The notes under the pieces were generated by a model, which saw only the letters and a program-made list of their open reading frames with translations, did not search any database and was not told where the DNA came from. The translations under genes were made by a program, and so were the position numbers. 64,000 nt of DNA from Flavobacterium zepuense (GTDB lineage Bacteria; Bacteroidota; Bacteroidia; Flavobacteriales; Flavobacteriaceae), in NCBI RefSeq assembly GCF_007097145.1, contig NZ_VJVZ01000005.1:124001-188000 (forward strand), given 5' to 3'. Positions 42,244 through 52,196 of this stretch are shown piece after piece. Position 1 is the stretch's first letter, and each line of letters begins with the position of its first letter.

Positions 42244-44247
42244 ATGAAATATAAAATTATAAGCCTATTATTTTTAGCAGCCTCAGTTACAGGCTACGCA
42301 CAAACAAAAAAAACAGCTGTTGCAAGAGGTGGTGCAACACAGGCACAACAAACCGTATTAATTTCGGGATATCCTATTCAGCCTGTTGAGATAAGTAATG
42401 TAAAAGTTACCGATGATTTCTGGCTTCCCATAATAAAAAAAGTTCAGGAAAAAACTATAGAATACGCTATTAAAAAATGCAGCGAAGAAGGCCGTTTTGA
42501 AAACTTCCTTATTGCAGGCGGCGTTAAACAGGGAACTGTAAAAGGTGTAATGCCTTTTGATGATTCTGATGTTTACAAGATAATTGAAGGTGCTTCAAAC
42601 TCACTAATAAGCTCTCCAGATAAAAAGCTGGAGGTGCTTTTAGATTCGCTTATAAGCATAGTAAAAATAGGTCAGGAAAAAGATGGTTACCTTACCACCT
42701 GGCGTACTATTAACCCTGCCAAGCCACCTGCCGACTGGGTTAAGGTAGATAAAGGTGTGCGCTGGGAATATATGAACATGAGCCATGAAGAATATAACGC
42801 AGGCCACATGTATGAGGCTGCTGCGGTACATTTTAAGGCTACCGGCAAACGTAACTTTTTAGACATTGCCTTAAAAAATGCCGACCTGTTTGTAAAAACC
42901 TTTGGCGATGGGCCGGATAAGATACATGCCGTACCGGGCCACCAGATCATAGAGACCGGCCTTATAAAACTGTATGAAATTACAGGTAAGGAAGATTACC
43001 TAAAGCTTGCCAAATATTTTTTAGACCACAGGGGCGATCCGTCTAAAAAAGAGAACTATGGCGAGTATGCACAAGATCATAAGCCTGTAGTTCAGCAGGA
43101 TGAGGTAGTGGGCCATGCCGTGCGTGCTGTGTATATGTATGCCGGGATGACCGATATTGCCGCCATTTATAAAGATGCAGCTTACCGTGCCGCAGTAGAC
43201 AAGCTGTGGAATAATATGGTAGAAAAGAAAATATACATAACGGGGGGCATAGGTGCAAAGCACGATGGCGAGGCTTTTGGCGCAAACTACGAGCTACCTA
43301 ACTTAACTGCTTATAATGAAACCTGCGCCGCCATTGGCAGCGTATACTGGAACAATCGCCTGTTTAACCTAACGGGCGATGTTAAGTATAACGATGTGCT
43401 GGAGCGTACTATGTACAACGGTTTAATATCAGGAATATCATTAGCAGGTACCGAGTTCTTTTATCCTAATGCACTGGAGGCCGATGGTAAATTTTTGTTT
43501 AACCGCGGTGCCTGTACCCGCCAGGGCTGGTTTGACTGTTCATGCTGCCCAACAAACTTAATCCGTTTTATTCCGGCAATACCGGGACTTATATATGCGC
43601 ATCAAAAAAACACCTTGTATGTAAACCTGTATATGTCTAACACAGCCGATGTAGTTTTAGATGGCGTTAAGCTTAAAGTATCTCAGGAAACCGCATACCC
43701 TTGGAACGGCAAGGTGAAATTATCAGTTAATCCCGAAAAGGAAGGCAGTTTTATTATAAAAATGCGTGTACCGGGCTGGGCACGTAATGAGGTTATGCCG
43801 GGCGGATTATACTCCTACATAAATGCAGCTCCTGCAACCCCAACATTAAGCATTAATGGTAAAAAAGTGTCAGCTACCATTACAGAAGGATACTTTGTAA
43901 TAAACCGTACCTGGAAGAAAAATGATGTGGTTGAGGTTAATTTTCCGATGGAAGTTAGAGAGGTTGCCGCCAGCGATAAGATTACCAATGATAAGGGTAA
44001 AATATCATTAGAATATGGCCCGCTTGTATATGCGGTGGAAGAGATAGACAACGCTAAAACCTTTGGAGACATTAGTATAGCTAAAAATACATCGTTTAAA
44101 GTAACCCATAAGCCAGAACTTTTAAAAGGTATTTATACTATAGAGGGCACTGCCGGTAAAGCTAAATTTACAGCTGTTCCATACTATTCGTGGTCTAATC
44201 GCGGCATCGGTAAAATGGAAGTTTGGATACCTATGGCATCAAAATAA
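42244..44247 (+). CDS. GH127 beta-L-arabinofuranosidase
   Basis: 667 residues with a signal peptide (KIISLLFLAASVTGYAQ). Formerly DUF1680. Zinc/catalytic residues align with HypBA1 by pattern: Glu359 and Cys361 in NETCAAIGS, Cys434-Cys435 in CSCCPTN, with Cys434 the predicted nucleophile. GAKHDGEAFGANYELPN is the conserved family core. The family releases beta-L-arabinofuranose. Pectic arabinan is alpha-linked, so this enzyme widens the diet to beta-arabinosides such as those on hydroxyproline-rich plant glycoproteins, or acts on an undefined linkage; that is inference. Confidence 0.9.
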   Translation: MKYKIISLLFLAASVTGYAQTKKTAVARGGATQAQQTVLISGYPIQPVEISNVKVTDDFWLPIIKKVQEKTIEYAIKKCSEEGRFENFLIAGGVKQGTVKGVMPFDDSDVYKIIEGASNSLISSPDKKLEVLLDSLISIVKIGQEKDGYLTTWRTINPAKPPADWVKVDKGVRWEYMNMSHEEYNAGHMYEAAAVHFKATGKRNFLDIALKNADLFVKTFGDGPDKIHAVPGHQIIETGLIKLYEITGKEDYLKLAKYFLDHRGDPSKKENYGEYAQDHKPVVQQDEVVGHAVRAVYMYAGMTDIAAIYKDAAYRAAVDKLWNNMVEKKIYITGGIGAKHDGEAFGANYELPNLTAYNETCAAIGSVYWNNRLFNLTGDVKYNDVLERTMYNGLISGISLAGTEFFYPNALEADGKFLFNRGACTRQGWFDCSCCPTNLIRFIPAIPGLIYAHQKNTLYVNLYMSNTADVVLDGVKLKVSQETAYPWNGKVKLSVNPEKEGSFIIKMRVPGWARNEVMPGGLYSYINAAPATPTLSINGKKVSATITEGYFVINRTWKKNDVVEVNFPMEVREVAASDKITNDKGKISLEYGPLVYAVEEIDNAKTFGDISIAKNTSFKVTHKPELLKGIYTIEGTAGKAKFTAVPYYSWSNRGIGKMEVWIPMASK

Positions 44248-44279
44248 AAGAAAGAAGAATATATAATACAACCCAATAA

Positions 44280-46256
44280 ATGAAGACAAATTTTTTTAAA
44301 AGCACAGCCCTTACAATTGCCCTGGCAGGTACGGTGCTTTGCAACGCACAACAGCACAAACTTACGTTAGACCTTGCCGACACAGGAATTAAGATACAGC
44401 CTACCATGTACGGTATCTTTTTTGAGGATATTAACTTTGGTGCCGATGGCGGCCTGTATGCAGAGTTGGTTAAGAACCGCTCTTTTGAGTTTGAAGCTCC
44501 CTTAATGGGCTGGGAACAGCCTAATAGCGACCGTCATAAGCTTAACGAGAAGTCGGGCTATGCTACTGTGGTTGTGAATAATAAAGAAGGTAACAAGAAT
44601 TTTTGCCGTGTTGAGGTTAAAGATGCTGCCGGCTATGTACTTACAAACGAAGGTTTCCGAGGCATAGGTGTTAAGGCTAACGATAGCTATAACCTGTCTA
44701 TAATGGCAGCTAATCAGAGTGGTAATATTTCTAAAATTAAATTCCAGTTTGTAGATGCTGCCGGTAAAGTACTGGGAGAAACATCGGTAAGCCCGTCATC
44801 TAAAGAATGGAAAAAATATACAGCTCAGCTAAAAGCCACTGCTACAGAGGCTAAGGCCAAGCTAAAGATTACTTTTGAGGGCAAGGGAGTTATAGATCTT
44901 GATATGGTTTCTATTTTTCCTCAGGATACCTGGAAGAACAGGCCACAGGGTTTGCGTAAAGACCTGGTTCAGAAGTTATACGACCTCAACCCGGGCTTTC
45001 TTCGCTTTCCGGGTGGCTGTATCGTAGAAGGCCGCGTGCTGGAGCAACGTTACCAGTGGAAAAAGACTGTTGGCGCTGTAGAGCAAAGGGAAACCCTTAT
45101 AAACCGTTGGAATACAGAGTTTGACCACAAGCCAACCCCTGATTACTTCCAGTCGTTTGGTTTAGGTTTTTTTGAATATTTTCAATTGGCGGAAGATATT
45201 GGTGCAGAGCCGCTTCCGGTTTTAAGCTGTGGTATTGCCTGCCAGTTTAACACGGGTGAGCTTGTACCTCTTGCAGAACTTGACCCTTACGTTCAGGATG
45301 CGTTAGATCTTATTGAATTTGCAAATGGCAGTGCTTCAACCAAATGGGGTAAACTGCGTACCGATATGGGCCACCCACAACCCTTTAACCTAAAACTTAT
45401 AGGTGTTGGTAACGAGCAATGGGGGCCTGATTATATAGCGCGCTACAAAGTTTTTGAAAAAGCCATACATGCTAAGTACCCTAATATCAGGATCGTATCG
45501 GGTAGTGGCCCTTTCCCTGACGGTGATTATTTTGATTACGGCTGGGAGCAGCTTAAAGACCTTAATGCCCAGATTATAGATGAGCATTACTATAACACAC
45601 CTACATGGTTTAAAGATAACGTTACCCGTTATGACAAATACGACCGTAAAGGCCCTAAAGTTTTTGCAGGAGAGTATGCTGCTCAAAGTAAGGCTATTGC
45701 AAGCCCTGACAATAAAAACAACTGGGATGGTGCCCTTGCCGAAGCTGCATTTATGACCGGCCTTGAGCGTAATGCCGAAGTGGTACACATGACGAGTTAC
45801 GCACCACTTTTTGCCCATGCCGATGGCTGGCAGTGGACTCCCGACCTTATCTGGTTCAATAACCTGCAAAGTTATGCTACGCCTAACTATTATGTTCAGA
45901 AACTGTACGGTAACAACGCTGGTACCGATCTTGTTGCTATTACCGAAGGCAGTAAGGCCATTACAGGTAAAGACGGCCTTTTTGCTACCGCGGTAACCGA
46001 CAAAAATACTAAAGAGGTTATTATTAAGGTAGTTAACACCTCTAACAAAGCCCAGCAGACTGATATTAGCGTTAAAGGGAAGAAACTGGGAGCAAGCGGT
46101 ACGCTTATTACGTTAAAGAACGATGACCTTGCTTCAGAGAATAATTTCCAAACTGAAACGGTTACTCCTAAAGAAAGCACTTTCAAGCTAAAAGGCGGTA
46201 AAATTGATGTTGAGGTTCCGGCGTATTCTTTTGTGGTTATAAAAGTTAAGATGTAA
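44280..46256 (+). CDS. GH51 alpha-L-arabinofuranosidase, long form with N-terminal carbohydrate-binding-like domain
   Basis: 658 residues with a signal peptide (TALTIALAGTVLCNAQ). After the start of the barrel (MYGIFFEDINFGADGGLYAELVKNRSFEFE) comes an inserted beta-sandwich (about 90-220: GYVLTNEGFRGIGVKANDSYN), as in the eukaryote-like GH51 branch. Acid/base Glu379 is in GVGNEQWG and nucleophile Glu465 in FAGEYAAQ. It removes terminal arabinofuranose. Last gene of the susC operon; the AraR-controlled araB promoter begins right after its stop. Confidence 0.92.
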   Translation: MKTNFFKSTALTIALAGTVLCNAQQHKLTLDLADTGIKIQPTMYGIFFEDINFGADGGLYAELVKNRSFEFEAPLMGWEQPNSDRHKLNEKSGYATVVVNNKEGNKNFCRVEVKDAAGYVLTNEGFRGIGVKANDSYNLSIMAANQSGNISKIKFQFVDAAGKVLGETSVSPSSKEWKKYTAQLKATATEAKAKLKITFEGKGVIDLDMVSIFPQDTWKNRPQGLRKDLVQKLYDLNPGFLRFPGGCIVEGRVLEQRYQWKKTVGAVEQRETLINRWNTEFDHKPTPDYFQSFGLGFFEYFQLAEDIGAEPLPVLSCGIACQFNTGELVPLAELDPYVQDALDLIEFANGSASTKWGKLRTDMGHPQPFNLKLIGVGNEQWGPDYIARYKVFEKAIHAKYPNIRIVSGSGPFPDGDYFDYGWEQLKDLNAQIIDEHYYNTPTWFKDNVTRYDKYDRKGPKVFAGEYAAQSKAIASPDNKNNWDGALAEAAFMTGLERNAEVVHMTSYAPLFAHADGWQWTPDLIWFNNLQSYATPNYYVQKLYGNNAGTDLVAITEGSKAITGKDGLFATAVTDKNTKEVIIKVVNTSNKAQQTDISVKGKKLGASGTLITLKNDDLASENNFQTETVTPKESTFKLKGGKIDVEVPAYSFVVIKVKM

Positions 46257-46266
46257 TAAAAATAAC

Positions 46267-46287
46267 AAGTGTAAAAAATACATTTAT
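46267..46287. promoter_or_regulatory. Proposed AraR operator upstream of araB
   Basis: The same 21 bases as before susC: AAGTGT-AAAAAAT-ACATTTAT. Here it covers the -33 region of a promoter whose -7 box is TATATTTG at 46301, so binding would block polymerase. Confidence 0.75.
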
Positions 46288-46300
46288 TAAAATTTGTAAT

Positions 46301-46308
46301 TATATTTG
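46301..46308 (+). promoter_or_regulatory. -7 promoter box for araB-araD-galM
   Basis: TATATTTG matches TAnnTTTG, 67 bases before the araB ATG. The -33 region falls inside the operator and has no TTG. Confidence 0.55.
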
Positions 46309-46374
46309 TCGCAAATAACGCAATCGGTTGCAGTGATATAAAACCCTGCAACCGGTATTAAAAAGATTCACACC

Positions 46375-48066
46375 ATGAAAAAATATGTAATAGGGCTGGA
46401 CTACGGTACCGATTCGGTTCGTGCAGTACTTATCGATACAGAGAACGGCGCAGAACTGGCATCTGAAGTGCACCTGTATGCCCGCTGGAAAAAAGGCATG
46501 TACTGCGATGCGCAGGCAAACCGCTTCAGGCAGCATCCGTTGGACCATATTGAAGGTTTAGAAAATACAATAAAATCGGTAGTTACTACCAGCGAGGTTA
46601 ACCCCGCATCTATAGTCGGTATTTGTATAGATACCACTGGTTCATCTCCCATTCCTGTAGCGCAGGACGGTAAACCGCTTGCCTTGGTTAAAGGCTTTGA
46701 AGAAAACCCTAATGCCATGATGGTGCTGTGGAAAGACCACACCTCTATAAAAGAAGCCAACGAAATTAACCAACTTGCTGCCTCATGGGGTGGCGAGGAC
46801 TTCACAAAGTTTGAGGGTGGTATTTACTCATCTGAGTGGTTTTGGGCTAAGATACTTCACATTGTACGGGAAGACGAAGCGGTTAAAAACGCGGCACATA
46901 CCTGGATGGAGCACTGCGATCTTATGACGTATTTGCTTATTGATAACGCCGACCTTAAATCGTTTAAACGCAGCCGTTGTGCAGCAGGACATAAAGCCAT
47001 GTGGCATGAAAGCTGGGATGGCCTTCCGGCAGAAGAATTCCTTTCGCAACTGCACCCGTACCTTGCTACGCTTCGTAACAATTTATATGATGAAACATAT
47101 ACATCTGATGTTGTTGCGGGTAACCTTAACGCCGAATGGGCTGCCAAATTAGGCCTTACTACCGACACGGTTATTGCTGTAGGTACATTTGATGCACATT
47201 CAGGGGCAGTAGGGGCTAAAGTAGATGAGAACGTTTTGGTGCGTATTATGGGTACTTCTACATGTGATATTATGATATCACCATCAGAAATTATTGGTAC
47301 CAATACCGTTAGAGGTATCTGCGGGCAGGTAGACGGTTCTGTTATTCCGGGGCTTATCGGGCTTGAAGCAGGGCAATCGGCTTTTGGCGATGTACTGGCC
47401 TGGTTTAAAGACATCCTTTCATGGCCAATAGACAACCTGGTAATGAAATCGGCAATTTTAACCGACGATCAGAAACAAAAACTACAGGCAGAAATAGATG
47501 CCAACTTTATACGCACACTAACCGCACAAGCAGAGAACATTCCGTTATCAGAGGCTATTCCTGTAGCGTTAGACTGGGTTAACGGCCGCCGTACGCCCGA
47601 TGCTAACCAGGAACTTAAAAGTGCCATGACAGGCCTTTCATTAGGTACTAAAGCACCACACATATTCAAGGCATTGGTTAATGCTATTTGCTTTGGCTCT
47701 AAAATGATCGTAGACCGTTTTGAGGCCGAAGGCGTTAAAATAAACAGTGTTATTGGTATTGGTGGTGTGGCACGTAAGTCGCCATTCATCATGCAAACAC
47801 TGGCTAACGTACTTAATATGCCTATTAAAGTGGCGGAGTCAGACCAGGCTCCTGCATTAGGTGCTGCAATTTATGCAGCGGTTGCTGCCGGTGTTTACAG
47901 CAATGTAATAGAAGCCAGTAAAGTAATGGGCAGCGATTTTGAGGCGGAGTACTTCCCTCAGACCGATCAGGTAGTTAAATTTGAAACACTATTGCAATCT
48001 TACAAAGATTTAGGCAACTTTGTAGAAACCGCAATAAAATCTAAAAACTATGAGTTCCAGCTATAA
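46375..48066 (+). CDS. araB: L-ribulokinase
   Basis: 563 residues, standard for AraB. FGGY kinase features: YVIGLDYGTDSVRAVLIDT (first phosphate motif), CIDTTGSSPIPV, GTFDAHSGAVGAKV and IMGTSTCDIMIS (second phosphate motif), and GIGGVARKSPFIMQTLANVLNMPI (adenosine motif). It phosphorylates L-ribulose to L-ribulose 5-phosphate with ATP in the cytoplasm. Its end overlaps araD by 17 bases, indicating translational coupling. First gene of the araB-araD-galM unit. Confidence 0.96.
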   Translation: MKKYVIGLDYGTDSVRAVLIDTENGAELASEVHLYARWKKGMYCDAQANRFRQHPLDHIEGLENTIKSVVTTSEVNPASIVGICIDTTGSSPIPVAQDGKPLALVKGFEENPNAMMVLWKDHTSIKEANEINQLAASWGGEDFTKFEGGIYSSEWFWAKILHIVREDEAVKNAAHTWMEHCDLMTYLLIDNADLKSFKRSRCAAGHKAMWHESWDGLPAEEFLSQLHPYLATLRNNLYDETYTSDVVAGNLNAEWAAKLGLTTDTVIAVGTFDAHSGAVGAKVDENVLVRIMGTSTCDIMISPSEIIGTNTVRGICGQVDGSVIPGLIGLEAGQSAFGDVLAWFKDILSWPIDNLVMKSAILTDDQKQKLQAEIDANFIRTLTAQAENIPLSEAIPVALDWVNGRRTPDANQELKSAMTGLSLGTKAPHIFKALVNAICFGSKMIVDRFEAEGVKINSVIGIGGVARKSPFIMQTLANVLNMPIKVAESDQAPALGAAIYAAVAAGVYSNVIEASKVMGSDFEAEYFPQTDQVVKFETLLQSYKDLGNFVETAIKSKNYEFQL

Positions 48067-48754
48067 AGATCTTAAACAGGAGTGTTACGAGGCTAATATG
48101 CAGCTTGATGCATTAAAGCTGGTAATTTACACTTTTGGTAATGTTAGCGCCGTAGACAGGTCTAAAGGGCTATTTGCCATTAAGCCAAGCGGGGTTCCGT
48201 ATGAAGTTTTAAAGCCTGAAGATATTGTTATTGTCGACTTTGATAACAATATTATTGAGGGTACCATGCGTCCGTCGTCTGACACTAAAACACATGCTTA
48301 CCTTTACAAACATTGGGATGACATAGGTGGCATTGCCCACACGCATGCAACCTATTCGGTAGCATGGGCGCAATCGCAGCGTGATATACCTATATTTGGT
48401 ACTACGCATGCCGACCACCTTACGGCCGATATTCCGTGTGCACCGCCAATGGCAGACAACCTTATACAAGGTAATTATGAGCACAACACCGGTATACAGA
48501 TATTGGACTGCTTTAAAGAAAAAGGCTTATCGCACCAGGAAGTAGAAATGGTATTGCTGGGCAACCACGGGCCGTTTACCTGGGGTAAGACTGCTGCTAA
48601 AGCAGTTTACAATAGTAAAGTGCTTGAGGCTGTAGCCGAAATGGCGTACTTAACGCTGCAAATAAACCCTGCGGCGCCAAGGCTTAAAGATTCTTTAATT
48701 AAAAAGCATTACGACCGTAAGCATGGTAAGGATTCGTATTACGGTCAAAACTAA
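48050..48754 (+). CDS. araD: L-ribulose-5-phosphate 4-epimerase
   Basis: 234 residues, a class II aldolase-like fold. Metal-binding His residues lie in IAHTHATYSVAWAQ, with another at LGNHGPFTWG; GTTHADHLTADIPCAP is typical of AraD. It converts L-ribulose 5-phosphate to D-xylulose 5-phosphate, the exit to the pentose phosphate pathway. Overlaps araB. Confidence 0.96.
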   Translation: MSSSYKDLKQECYEANMQLDALKLVIYTFGNVSAVDRSKGLFAIKPSGVPYEVLKPEDIVIVDFDNNIIEGTMRPSSDTKTHAYLYKHWDDIGGIAHTHATYSVAWAQSQRDIPIFGTTHADHLTADIPCAPPMADNLIQGNYEHNTGIQILDCFKEKGLSHQEVEMVLLGNHGPFTWGKTAAKAVYNSKVLEAVAEMAYLTLQINPAAPRLKDSLIKKHYDRKHGKDSYYGQN

Positions 48755-48784
48755 TGAGCTTGCAAACCGCTAAACCAAACCAAA

Positions 48785-49963
48785 ATGATAAAAAATATTA
48801 AAACAGGCTTTTCTTTACTGCTTTGCTGCACCGTGCTGCTTACAAGCTGTAAAGATGAGAAAAAAGAAGAAGCAATGCCGGAAACAACAGAGCAGCCAGC
48901 AACAAAATCAGGGATAGTAAAGTCAGATTATGGTACAACGCCCGAAGGTGTAAAAATTGAAAAATATACCCTTACCAACGAGAAAGGTATGACAATGGAG
49001 GTAATTACCCTTGGTGGTATTATTACATCGCTTACTGCTCCGGATAAAGACGGTAAATATGAAGATGTTGTTTTAGGATACGCAAAAAAAGAAGATTATT
49101 TTAACGGTAATCCTTATTTTTTTGGCGCAGCTATTGGCCGTTACGGTAATCGTATTGCTAAAGGTAAATTTACCTTAGATGGCAAACAATACCAGTTAAC
49201 GGTTAATGACGGGCCTAACTCGCTTCACGGTGGTAAAGGTTTTGATAAAAGGGTATGGACAGCAGAAGAAGTTGCCGGTGCAAACCCTACGCTTAAACTT
49301 AGCTACACTGCTAAAGACGGCGAAGAAGGCTATCCTGGTAACCTTAAAACAGTTGTTACCTATACGCTTACAAACGATAATGCTTTAGAGATTTCATACG
49401 AAGCAGAAACTGATAAAAAAACGGTTGTTAACTTAACGCAGCATTCGTATTTTAACCTTTCAGGTGCGGGTAAAACCATCTTAGACCACGAGCTTGAGCT
49501 AAAGGCGGACAGGATGTTGCCGGTTGATGCTACGCTGATACCAACAGGCGAGCTTAAAGCCGTTGCAGGTACTCCGTTTGATTTTAATACCGCTAAAGAA
49601 ATTGGTAAAGACATTAATGCTACTGATGACCAGCTTAAAAAAGGCGGCGGTTATGACCATTGCTGGGTATTTACTGATAATAACGCTAAAGACCTGCGCG
49701 AAGTGGGCAGCGTTTACCACAAAGCCTCCGGCCGATACATGCAGGTATATACCACAGAGCCTGCCATACAGTTTTACAGCGGTAACTTTATAGATGGTAC
49801 GAAAGACAGCAAAACAGGCGGCAAATATGAAAAGCGCAGCGGATTATGCCTGGAAACACAGCATTACCCTGATTCGCCAAACCAGCCTAAATTCCCATCA
49901 ACGGTGTTAAGCCCGGGAGAAAAATATACTTCTAAAACTACTTATAAATTCTCTGTAAAATAA
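48785..49963 (+). CDS. galM: Aldose 1-epimerase (mutarotase), lipoprotein
   Basis: 392 residues. Lipobox VLLTSC followed by KDEKKEEAMP, so membrane-anchored in the periplasm or outer membrane. GalM motifs: GAAIGRYGNRIAKGKFTLDGKQYQL, NSLHGGKGFDKRVW, NLTQHSYFNLSG (catalytic His) and LCLETQHYPDSPNQP (catalytic Glu). It interconverts alpha and beta anomers, here presumably of released L-arabinose before uptake by the SSS symporter. Follows araD by 30 bases and ends at a strong terminator. Confidence 0.92.
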   Translation: MIKNIKTGFSLLLCCTVLLTSCKDEKKEEAMPETTEQPATKSGIVKSDYGTTPEGVKIEKYTLTNEKGMTMEVITLGGIITSLTAPDKDGKYEDVVLGYAKKEDYFNGNPYFFGAAIGRYGNRIAKGKFTLDGKQYQLTVNDGPNSLHGGKGFDKRVWTAEEVAGANPTLKLSYTAKDGEEGYPGNLKTVVTYTLTNDNALEISYEAETDKKTVVNLTQHSYFNLSGAGKTILDHELELKADRMLPVDATLIPTGELKAVAGTPFDFNTAKEIGKDINATDDQLKKGGGYDHCWVFTDNNAKDLREVGSVYHKASGRYMQVYTTEPAIQFYSGNFIDGTKDSKTGGKYEKRSGLCLETQHYPDSPNQPKFPSTVLSPGEKYTSKTTYKFSVK

Positions 49964-50072
49964 TCAGGGAATTGCAGTAGTGAACTTATTTAAAGTTAGA
50001 TGCTAAATTGGGTGATATTATTTTGGGTTATAATATTACAATGGGTTAGTTTAGTTATTTATTTCTAATGAG

Positions 50073-50102
50073 AAAAGGCCGTTTCTGTTGAAACGGCCTT
50101 TT
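50073..50102. terminator. Intrinsic terminator between galM and the GH97 gene
   Basis: Perfect 13-bp stem AAAAGGCCGTTTC / GAAACGGCCTTTT with loop TGTT. It can serve the plus-strand araBD-galM unit and the convergent GH97 gene. Confidence 0.92.
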
Positions 50103-50113
50103 GTATTTTGTAA

Positions 50114-50234
50114 AGACGCATGCTTTGCGTCTCGCGTACATAATAATCTTCTATATATTTGATATTACATTTCGAGAGACGCAATGCCTTGCGTCTCATG
50201 TAAATTATAGTGGGAGACGCATACAATGCGTCTC
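50114..50234. repeat. Three GAGACGC/GCGTCTC hairpin units
   Basis: Three small palindromes: 50114-50132 (AGACGCA...TTGCGTCT), 50176-50197 (GAGACGC...GCGTCTC, with outer TTACAT/ATGTAA arms) and 50214-50234 (GAGACGCA...TGCGTCTC). They cluster between the convergent galM and GH97 ends, next to the terminator. Such units are a common intergenic repeat style; none extends into a gene. Nothing else is visible in the 280-base gap. Confidence 0.7.
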
Positions 50235-50245
50235 TACAAGCTGCA

Positions 50246-52171
50246 TCAAAACTTCATAACAAATCCGCCATAAGGTTTTAAGGTAACGGTAGTCTTGCCG
50301 GGTTTAACATCGGTTTTATCAAACAGGGCAGTAGCGCCATCGGTAATCATGTAGCCGTTTTTCTTTATAAAACTTAGGTCTATGGTAATGTCTTTCGCTT
50401 TGTTTTCACCGTTAATGCCGGTAATAAACCAAACATTGCCTTTACGGCGGGCCATAACCACATCTTTACCGGGAAAGCCTGCCAATAATTTACTCTCATC
50501 CCAATTGGTATGAATGTCTTTTAGGTAGTCTTTTACAAACTCCGGCATTTTAGCCATGCCTTGTGGTGTTTCGGCTAAATGCTGAATCCCTGACAGGAAT
50601 AATGTAGGCAGAGCCAACTCAAACGCGCTGGTAGACCTCCTGTTAATGTTAGGGATATTATCTAAAGCCATAGGTGTAAAATCCATAGGCTCGTACAGGT
50701 TGCGGGTAAACGGCAGCATAGCGCAGTGGCTCGGTGCCTGGTCGGCCACATTTTGTTCAAAAGATATAAACTCAAAACCTTTAATAGCCTCGGCAGTCAT
50801 AAGGTTAGGGTAGGTGCGCTGCCAACCGCGGGGCAATGTAGCACCATGAAAGTTAACCAGTATCTGGTTCTTTAAAGCAGAGTCCAGTATATCGTGGTAA
50901 TAAGCGATCATCGACTGGCCATCGCCACCAAAAAAATCAACTTTAACCCCCGCAATGCCCCAGTCATGCAGTTTTTTAAATTCGGCATCGCGACTTTCTT
51001 TTGTAAGGAATTTATCCTTAGGGGTATATTTAACGGTGTTCCAGCTACCTGCGGAATTGTACCAAAGTATTAGCTTAACGTTTTTGTCTTTGGCGTAAGC
51101 AATCAGCTCTTTGATCTTAGGCTCGCCAATGCGCGTATCCCAACCGGCATCAATAAGGCAGTACGGCCATTTCATATCGGCAGCATAATCTATAAACTCT
51201 TTAGTAGTATCATAGTTAACCGAATCGTCTTTTAAAATTGCCCAACTCCAAGAAGCTATGCCCGGTTTAATGTAAGATGTATCATCGCTAACCGCCTTAT
51301 CGGCTAAGTCGGTCCCAAGCGTTGAGTTGGTAACCGTTTCTAAATCGCCAATGGCAACAATTCTCCAGGGTGTTTCCCACGGTAATTTGGCCTCAGGGTT
51401 AAGGGCAGCATCCGGGGTAAATATCTCTTTGGGCTGTGGGAAAACCACCTTCATAACTTTGGCTGCGTCATCATAAGCCAGGTGGGTACCGCAGTAGGTA
51501 CGGCCCAGTCCGGTTTCTGAAACTGCCATCCAGGTATCGCCTTCCTTAAATAGGGCAGGGTATACCCAACCTTCACCAATTGGCGATTTAGCATTTACCG
51601 GAACGTCCATTTGGTAGTATTCCTCATAACCGGGATTGCATTGTTCCCAACCCGATTTTGCCTTGCTCATAGGCTGTAGCCAGGCTTTCGCCGAAGGCTT
51701 AAAGTTATAGGCTGTTTTTTCTTCGGTAATGTATTTTACATCATCAGATTTTTCGGGGAATTTGTATTTAAAAGCAAAACCATCATCGGATACATTAAAA
51801 ACAACATCCAGCTTTTTACCGTTCTTGTTTTCAAGGTGTAATATTTTTTGATTGGCTTTATACGTTACATCTTTCTTTTTGCCGTGAAGCAGGCTGTAAG
51901 AGTCAGAAATCTTTTCTTCATCTGAAATTGATGCTATAGCCAGTTCATTAAAAAAGTTCTCGTCTTTTCTAATCAACCCAATGTAAGAAGTATCAATAAC
52001 TACTTGCTTGTTTCGCTTAACAAGGTAATAGGCCTGTTGCTTTTTAGTAATACCAAAGTCAACCGTAAGGTTTCCGTTAGGGCTGGACACGTTGTCTGCT
52101 GTCTTGTTGTTAGACGATGAGCAGGATGCAAGGGCAACAAACAGTGCCCCGCAAAAATAATTCTTCATCAT
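50246..52171 (-). CDS. GH97 glycoside hydrolase, lipoprotein
   Basis: 641 residues. Lipobox ALASC then SSSNNK. Family 97 core: YKFPEKSDDVKYITEEKTAYNF, GIASWSWAILKDDSVNYDTTKEFIDYAADMKWPYCLIDAGWD, and GVKVDFFGGDGQ. The Asp in KVDF fits the nucleophile of the retaining GH97 branch (alpha-galactosidase type), with Glu in MTAEAIKG a candidate acid/base; the inverting SusB type uses Glu bases instead. Since alpha-galactosidases can accept beta-L-arabinopyranosides, an arabinose-related role is plausible. A proposed AraR operator lies at its promoter. Confidence 0.9.
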   Translation of the reverse strand: MMKNYFCGALFVALASCSSSNNKTADNVSSPNGNLTVDFGITKKQQAYYLVKRNKQVVIDTSYIGLIRKDENFFNELAIASISDEEKISDSYSLLHGKKKDVTYKANQKILHLENKNGKKLDVVFNVSDDGFAFKYKFPEKSDDVKYITEEKTAYNFKPSAKAWLQPMSKAKSGWEQCNPGYEEYYQMDVPVNAKSPIGEGWVYPALFKEGDTWMAVSETGLGRTYCGTHLAYDDAAKVMKVVFPQPKEIFTPDAALNPEAKLPWETPWRIVAIGDLETVTNSTLGTDLADKAVSDDTSYIKPGIASWSWAILKDDSVNYDTTKEFIDYAADMKWPYCLIDAGWDTRIGEPKIKELIAYAKDKNVKLILWYNSAGSWNTVKYTPKDKFLTKESRDAEFKKLHDWGIAGVKVDFFGGDGQSMIAYYHDILDSALKNQILVNFHGATLPRGWQRTYPNLMTAEAIKGFEFISFEQNVADQAPSHCAMLPFTRNLYEPMDFTPMALDNIPNINRRSTSAFELALPTLFLSGIQHLAETPQGMAKMPEFVKDYLKDIHTNWDESKLLAGFPGKDVVMARRKGNVWFITGINGENKAKDITIDLSFIKKNGYMITDGATALFDKTDVKPGKTTVTLKPYGGFVMKF

Positions 52172-52175
52172 TTAT

Positions 52176-52196
52176 AAGTGTTTAAATTACATTTAT
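52176..52196. promoter_or_regulatory. Proposed AraR operator at the GH97 promoter
   Basis: AAGTGT-TTAAATT-ACATTTAT, with ATTTAT/ATAAAT arms continuing the symmetry to 52170-52200. It overlaps the predicted transcription start and the edge of the -7 box, five bases before the start codon. Confidence 0.7.

Noticed and set aside
46857..47435. 192-residue minus-strand ORF opposite araB
   Set aside because: AraB has all kinase motifs; the antisense frame arises from codon bias.
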